From Streptomyces umbrinus (GTDB taxonomy: Bacteria > Actinomycetota > Actinomycetes > Streptomycetales > Streptomycetaceae): 64,000 nt of DNA. The stretch's first letter is position 1. Each line of letters opens with the position of its first letter. The stretch covers positions 7,068,001 to 7,132,000 of the forward strand of contig NZ_JAUSZI010000002.1 of NCBI RefSeq assembly GCF_030817415.1, in the 5' to 3' direction. Positions 60,125-64,000 of the stretch are shown piece by piece. The position numbers were made by a program, and so were the translations under genes. Below the pieces are notes generated by a model. The model was not told where the DNA came from. It ran no database searches and saw nothing but the letters and a program-made list of their open reading frames with translations.

Positions 60125-61147
60125 TCACAGCCGCCCAATATCCCCGCGAGGCATCCGCGGCTGCCGCCGCGCCGGCGTACGCCCACTCAACAGAATGAGC
60201 CGAGCAGCCCGATGCCGCTGCCCCGCATAAGGCTCCAGCAACGACAACATCACGGCATCATCCGCATCCCGGTCCCCGGCCAGCGCATACCCCACGATCC
60301 CGGGAAGGTGAAGGTCCCCGACCGTCACCGCATCCGCCGCCCCATGACTCCGCTGCACAACCTCCGCCGAGGTCCAAGGCCCCACCCCCGCCACCACCTC
60401 AAGCCGCTCCTGGGCCCGCCCCGCCTCGAACCCCACCGCCTCCTCCATCCGCCGAGCCACCCGGACGACCCGCAGAATCGTCGACGCCCGCTTGTTGTCG
60501 ACCCCGGCCCGATGCCACTCCCACGAGGGAATCAACGCCCACACCCGAGGCTCGGGCATCACGAACATCCCCCCACCCCGCCCCACCAGAGGCCCGGGCC
60601 CGGGCGCCGGCACCCCGTACTTCCGCACGAGCAACCGCCACGCCCGATACGCTTCGTCCGTCGTGACCTTCTGTTCGAGAACCGACGGAATCAACGACTC
60701 CAGCACGAGCCCGGTACGCGTCAGCCGCAACCCGGGCCGCCGGTGCCGGGCCACCGCCACCAGCCGATGCCGCGGCTCGAAGGCATCGGGATCGTCCGAC
60801 TCCCCGAGCATCCGCGGCAACTGCTCCAGCAACCACTCGGCCCCGGGCCCCCACGCCTCCCCCTCGACCACACCCGCGCGCACGGACACCCGCAGGGTGC
60901 CGGGCCCGACCGGCGTGAGACTGGCCCGCCACACGGCCCCGTCCGGCGTCGTACGGAAGGTCGGATCGGCGGGCCCCCGCCGCAACGGCCCGAGCACCAG
61001 CCCGAGATCCAGCGGCCACGGCGGCACCCACCTCCGCGTACGCCCGCCGAGTCCGCCCGACCGGTCCGCCCGCGCCTGCCCGGGCACGACGACATGCCCG
61101 CCGCGCACGGTCGTACGCGTCGGCCGAGGATCAAAACGTCCGGCCAC
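60125..61147 (-). CDS. AlkA-like DNA-3-methyladenine glycosylase
   Basis: 340 residues of the HhH-GPD superfamily. The helix-hairpin-helix is VVAGVGPWTSAEVVQRSHG, and the catalytic Asp follows in VTVGDLHLPG. Upstream: SLIPSVLEQKVTTDEAYRAWRLLVRKYG. GTG at 61147. Removes alkylated bases from DNA. It lies downstream of the F420 genes with an 81-base gap. Confidence 0.9.
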   Translation of the reverse strand: MAGRFDPRPTRTTVRGGHVVVPGQARADRSGGLGGRTRRWVPPWPLDLGLVLGPLRRGPADPTFRTTPDGAVWRASLTPVGPGTLRVSVRAGVVEGEAWGPGAEWLLEQLPRMLGESDDPDAFEPRHRLVAVARHRRPGLRLTRTGLVLESLIPSVLEQKVTTDEAYRAWRLLVRKYGVPAPGPGPLVGRGGGMFVMPEPRVWALIPSWEWHRAGVDNKRASTILRVVRVARRMEEAVGFEAGRAQERLEVVAGVGPWTSAEVVQRSHGAADAVTVGDLHLPGIVGYALAGDRDADDAVMLSLLEPYAGQRHRAARLILLSGRTPARRQPRMPRGDIGRL

Positions 61148-61228
61148 GATGGGGTCCTAGGGCTTGGGGCGCTCGGTCGTGCCGTACGAGAATGCCGTAC
61201 GAACCAGGGGCGATGTGAACGTCGGCGC

Positions 61229-62596
61229 TCAGCGCACCTCGATGAACGCCCCCGCATCCCGCTCCGGCCGCGCCTTCGGCTCCTCCGCCGCATGCCCGAC
61301 CGCGACGGCACCCATGGGATCCCATCCCTCCGGCAGCCCGAGCACGTCCCGCACGACCTCCCGGCAGAACATCGTCGACGACACCCACGCGGACCCGAGC
61401 CGCTCCCCGGCGAGCGCGACGAGGAAGTTCTGCACCCCGGCACCCGCGGCGACCACGAACATCTCGCGCTCGGCCCCGTCCCGCCGGTCGTCGCCGTACG
61501 TGTGGGACCCGTCCATGACGAGGCACGGCACGACGAGATACGGCGCGCCCCGCAGCACGTCCCCGCGCCGCACGCGCTTGGCGATGGACTCCGCGCTCTT
61601 CCCGTCCCGCTCAAGATCGGCGATCCAGGCGTCCCGCATGGCGTCGAGCAGCCGCGTCCGCGACTCGGCCGACTCAAGGAGTACGAATCTCCAGGGCGTC
61701 GTGTGATGCGGCGCGGGCGCGGTCACGGCGGCGGCCACCGCACGCCGTACGGCATCGGGGTCGACGGGCTCGTCGGTGAAGGCCCGTACGGTACGCCGCT
61801 GGGTGACGGCCCCCCGGACGGCCTCGGAGGTGCCGAGCCGGAACATGTCGTCGCGCGCGCCCCGGACCATGCCTCGTGTCCCTTCGTCCTTGCCTTCCTC
61901 GCCGCTCGTGCCCACCACATGGGGCAGTCCGCGCACGACGGCGACGGGCAGCCCGGCGGCCTTGCCCTTGACGAGGTCACCGGCGGAGGCGAGCTCGTCG
62001 GCGGTGGCGACCACGGTGGCGCTGAGGGGATTCCCGTGCGCGTCCGTGCCGCCCCGCAGATCGTCGAGGACGCGCACCCCGGCGGCGCCGATGGCGACAT
62101 CGGTGAGCCCGGTCCGCCAGGGCCGCCCGAACGTGTCCGTGACGACGACCCCGACTTCGACCCCGAGCGCGTCCCGCAGCCCGTCGCGGATCGCGCGCGC
62201 GGAGGCGTCGGAGTCCTCGGGCAGCAACAGCACGGTCCCGGAGGGCGTGTTGGAGGCGTCGACGCCGGCGGCGGCCATGATGAGCCCCTGCCGGTTCTCC
62301 ACGATCCGCAGCGGCCCGCGCCGCGCGACGACCCGCACGGTCTCGGCGTCGATGGCGGCCTCCCGGTCCGCCGCCTCGACGATCCGCCCCTCGGCCTTGG
62401 ACACGATCTTCGAGGTGACCAGCAGCACGTCCCCGTCGGCAAGACCCGGCTCGGTACTCGCGATCAGCTTGGCGAGATCGTCCCCCGGCCGTACTTCGGG
62501 CAGTCCGGGCAGCGCCCAGACCCGGAAGCCGGGCACACCCGACGGCAGCCCTTCGTCACCTGCCGGAGCCGGACTCGCCGAAACCTCGTCGCTCAT
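61229..62596 (-). CDS. fbiB: Coenzyme F420:L-glutamate ligase FbiB
   Basis: About 455 residues in two domains. The N-terminal CofE-like ligase shows [36 protein letters not shown] and [21 protein letters not shown]. The C-terminal nitroreductase-like FMN domain shows [21 protein letters not shown] and ends in [16 protein letters not shown] at 62596 used; a TTG at 62644 overlapping the fbiA stop (TTGA) is possible. Adds glutamates to the F420 core. Confidence 0.94.
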   Translation of the reverse strand: MSDEVSASPAPAGDEGLPSGVPGFRVWALPGLPEVRPGDDLAKLIASTEPGLADGDVLLVTSKIVSKAEGRIVEAADREAAIDAETVRVVARRGPLRIVENRQGLIMAAAGVDASNTPSGTVLLLPEDSDASARAIRDGLRDALGVEVGVVVTDTFGRPWRTGLTDVAIGAAGVRVLDDLRGGTDAHGNPLSATVVATADELASAGDLVKGKAAGLPVAVVRGLPHVVGTSGEEGKDEGTRGMVRGARDDMFRLGTSEAVRGAVTQRRTVRAFTDEPVDPDAVRRAVAAAVTAPAPHHTTPWRFVLLESAESRTRLLDAMRDAWIADLERDGKSAESIAKRVRRGDVLRGAPYLVVPCLVMDGSHTYGDDRRDGAEREMFVVAAGAGVQNFLVALAGERLGSAWVSSTMFCREVVRDVLGLPEGWDPMGAVAVGHAAEEPKARPERDAGAFIEVR

Positions 62597-62640
62597 GTGC
62601 CCCGTACCCCCGAACCCGTCACTGCCGAAGTCGTCGTCGC

Positions 62641-63600
62641 TCAAGCGCCCCGCACCTCCTCCGCCAGCGCCAGCGCCTGACGGGCCATCTCGGCCGTCGC
62701 GTCCAGGTCGGTCATCATCAGGGGCACGGCCCGGCACTGGATGCCGGCGGCGGCGACCCGCTCCACCGTCCCGGCGTCCACGGTGTCGACGAGCCAGCCG
62801 TCGAGAAGCCCCGAGCCGTAGTGCTCGGCGACCGCGGCGGCCGTGGACTCGACGCCGACGGCCGCGAGGACCTTGTCGGCCATGCCGCGCACGGGCGCGT
62901 CACCGACGATGGGGGAGAGGCCGACCACCGGGACGCCCGCCTCGGCGATGGCCTCGCGGATGCCGGGCACGGCGAGGATGGTGCCGACGGAGACGACCGG
63001 GTTGGACGGCGGGAAGAGAATCACGTCGGCCGAGGAGATCGCCTCCAGCACTCCGGGCGCCGGCTTGGCCTGGTCGGCGCCGACGGGCACCACCGCGTAC
63101 GCGTCCACGGAGGCCCGCAGCCGCACCCAGTACTCCTGGAAGTGGATGGCCTTGCGCTCGCCGTCGATCTCGACGGCCACATGGGTCTCGATGCGGTCGT
63201 CGGACATGGGGATCAGCCGGACGCCCGGCTTCCACCGGTCGCAGAGCGCCTCGGTGACGGCGCTGAGGGGATACCCGGCGCTCAGCATCTGTGTCCGCAC
63301 GATGTGTGTCGCGAAGTCCCGGTCGCCGAGCCCGAACCACTCGGGTCCGACCCCGTACGCCGCGAGCTCCTCCTTGAGATGGAAGGTCTCGTCGGTCCGC
63401 CCCCAGCCCTGCTCCTCGTTGATACCGCCACCGAGCGTGTACATCACCGTGTCGAGGTCCGGGCAGACCTTCAGCCCGAAGAGGTGGATGTCGTCCCCGG
63501 TGTTGCCGATGACCGTGACGTCCGCGTCCGGCGCGGCCTGCTTGAGACCACGCAGGAACCGTGCACCACCGATGCCGCCTGCCAGAACCACAATGCGCAT
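62641..63600 (-). CDS. fbiA: 2-phospho-L-lactate transferase FbiA (CofD)
   Basis: 319 residues. [19 protein letters not shown] nucleotide-binding start, [27 protein letters not shown], and [15 protein letters not shown]. Joins the phospholactyl/PEP moiety to Fo in F420 synthesis. ATG at 63600. Upstream of and coupled to fbiB. Confidence 0.96.
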   Translation of the reverse strand: MRIVVLAGGIGGARFLRGLKQAAPDADVTVIGNTGDDIHLFGLKVCPDLDTVMYTLGGGINEEQGWGRTDETFHLKEELAAYGVGPEWFGLGDRDFATHIVRTQMLSAGYPLSAVTEALCDRWKPGVRLIPMSDDRIETHVAVEIDGERKAIHFQEYWVRLRASVDAYAVVPVGADQAKPAPGVLEAISSADVILFPPSNPVVSVGTILAVPGIREAIAEAGVPVVGLSPIVGDAPVRGMADKVLAAVGVESTAAAVAEHYGSGLLDGWLVDTVDAGTVERVAAAGIQCRAVPLMMTDLDATAEMARQALALAEEVRGA

Positions 63601-63641
63601 GCATTCAGTCTTGCAGGCGGCTACGACAACGCGTCAGCCGG

Positions 63642-64000
63642 TTACGAGACCTTGGCCACCGTCCCCGACTCCGCCGCGCACCGGACGGCGTGCATCGGCA
63701 TCTCCGTCAACCCGGGGTAGTACACGTGCAGGCTTATGGCCGGATCGAGCGAGTCGTTGACGACCTCGTGCACGTACCCGGGCGCGAACACACGTTGAGC
63801 GCCCGCGCCCAACGCGCGCGTGCCCCGCTCGGTGCGCTCGGTCAGCGCGCCCTCCAGGACGGTGAGCACGCCGGAGGAGCGGCCGTGGTCGTGCAGCCCG
63901 CTGCCCTGCCCGGGCACCCAGGAGAGCAGCCACACCTCGTAGCCGGGCCCGGTGCGCAGCCGGTGGTACCAGCGGGACGTCGCGTCGTACTCGACGAGGT
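63642..64000 (-). CDS. Cysteine dioxygenase family protein (5' end outside window)
   Basis: The frame is open to the right edge; the first visible residues are LVEYDATSRWYHRLRTGPGY. The cupin iron motif HDHGRSSGVLTVLEG and a later His in APGYVHEVVN are present, with the end at LHVYYPGLTEMPMHAVRC. Oxidises cysteine to cysteinesulfinate. In Streptomyces this gene commonly lies by fbiA and a whiB-type gene, which may lie just beyond the window. Confidence 0.88.
   Translation of the reverse strand, partial: LVEYDATSRWYHRLRTGPGYEVWLLSWVPGQGSGLHDHGRSSGVLTVLEGALTERTERGTRALGAGAQRVFAPGYVHEVVNDSLDPAISLHVYYPGLTEMPMHAVRCAAESGTVAKVS

Overview
The window is chromosomal DNA of a Streptomyces-type actinomycete. 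Support: very high GC with strong third-position GC bias, frequent GTG and TTG starts, GGAGG-type ribosome sites, ATGA/GTGA gene overlaps, XRE(DUF5753)/DUF397 regulator pairs, many LytR-CpsA-Psr (LCP) proteins, a sugar ABC transporter lacking its own ATPase, and F420 biosynthesis genes. No rRNA, tRNA, CRISPR array or prophage was recognised. About 65 genes are supported; both edge genes are cut by the window.

Layout. 0-2.6 kb: an XRE regulator divergent from an anti-sigma-type ATPase, then two Rpn/PD-(D/E)XK-like proteins. 2.6-12.4 kb: a conserved housekeeping run (acpS, nnr, L,D-transpeptidase, alr, alpha/beta hydrolase, tsaE, tsaB, rimI, tsaD) for carrier-protein activation, NAD(P)HX repair, wall precursors and t6A tRNA modification. 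12.6-19.6 kb: a xylo-oligosaccharide-type uptake operon (binding protein, two permeases, GH3 enzyme) divergent from a LacI regulator, with CGAA...TTCG boxes. 19.7-25.5 kb: an LCP protein, an XRE/DUF397 pair, a coupled HTH/22-codon ORF/Uma2 trio behind a strong hairpin, and a DGPF/ECF42 sigma pair. 25.7-28.0 kb: an M19 dipeptidase homologue without its metal ligands, a VOC protein and a CGNR regulator. 28.0-32.6 kb: a copper-type operon (two cupredoxins, CopC-CopD fusion, His-rich anchored protein, possible YceI-like protein).

32.9-43.3 kb: ugd, a frameshifted acyl-CoA dehydrogenase, two LCP genes, a thioesterase, and an IS607-type element (serine recombinase plus TnpB) lying between an LCP gene and a GT2 glycosyltransferase. 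43.4-50.6 kb: an export/secretion cluster with a MacA-like adaptor, ABC ATPase, FtsX-like permease, two paralogous four-cysteine lipoproteins, three secreted I36-like proteins and one secreted SH3-like protein. This is the best candidate for an undescribed system. 50.7-58.6 kb: three further LCP genes, a TIGR03089 protein and a PGRP amidase. 58.8-64 kb: an NDP-sugar pyrophosphorylase, an AlkA-like glycosylase, fbiB, fbiA and a partial cysteine dioxygenase.

Across scales: a 20-bp GC-rich sequence recurs about 14 times, mostly between convergent genes, sometimes as tandem arrays with 7 or 14-15 base A-rich spacers. Two other repeat families occur near 56 and 60 kb. The order tsaD-region then ugd/fadE/LCP/fbi region fits, from memory of S. 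coelicolor, an origin-spanning inversion with its breakpoint in or near 12.4-25.7 kb.
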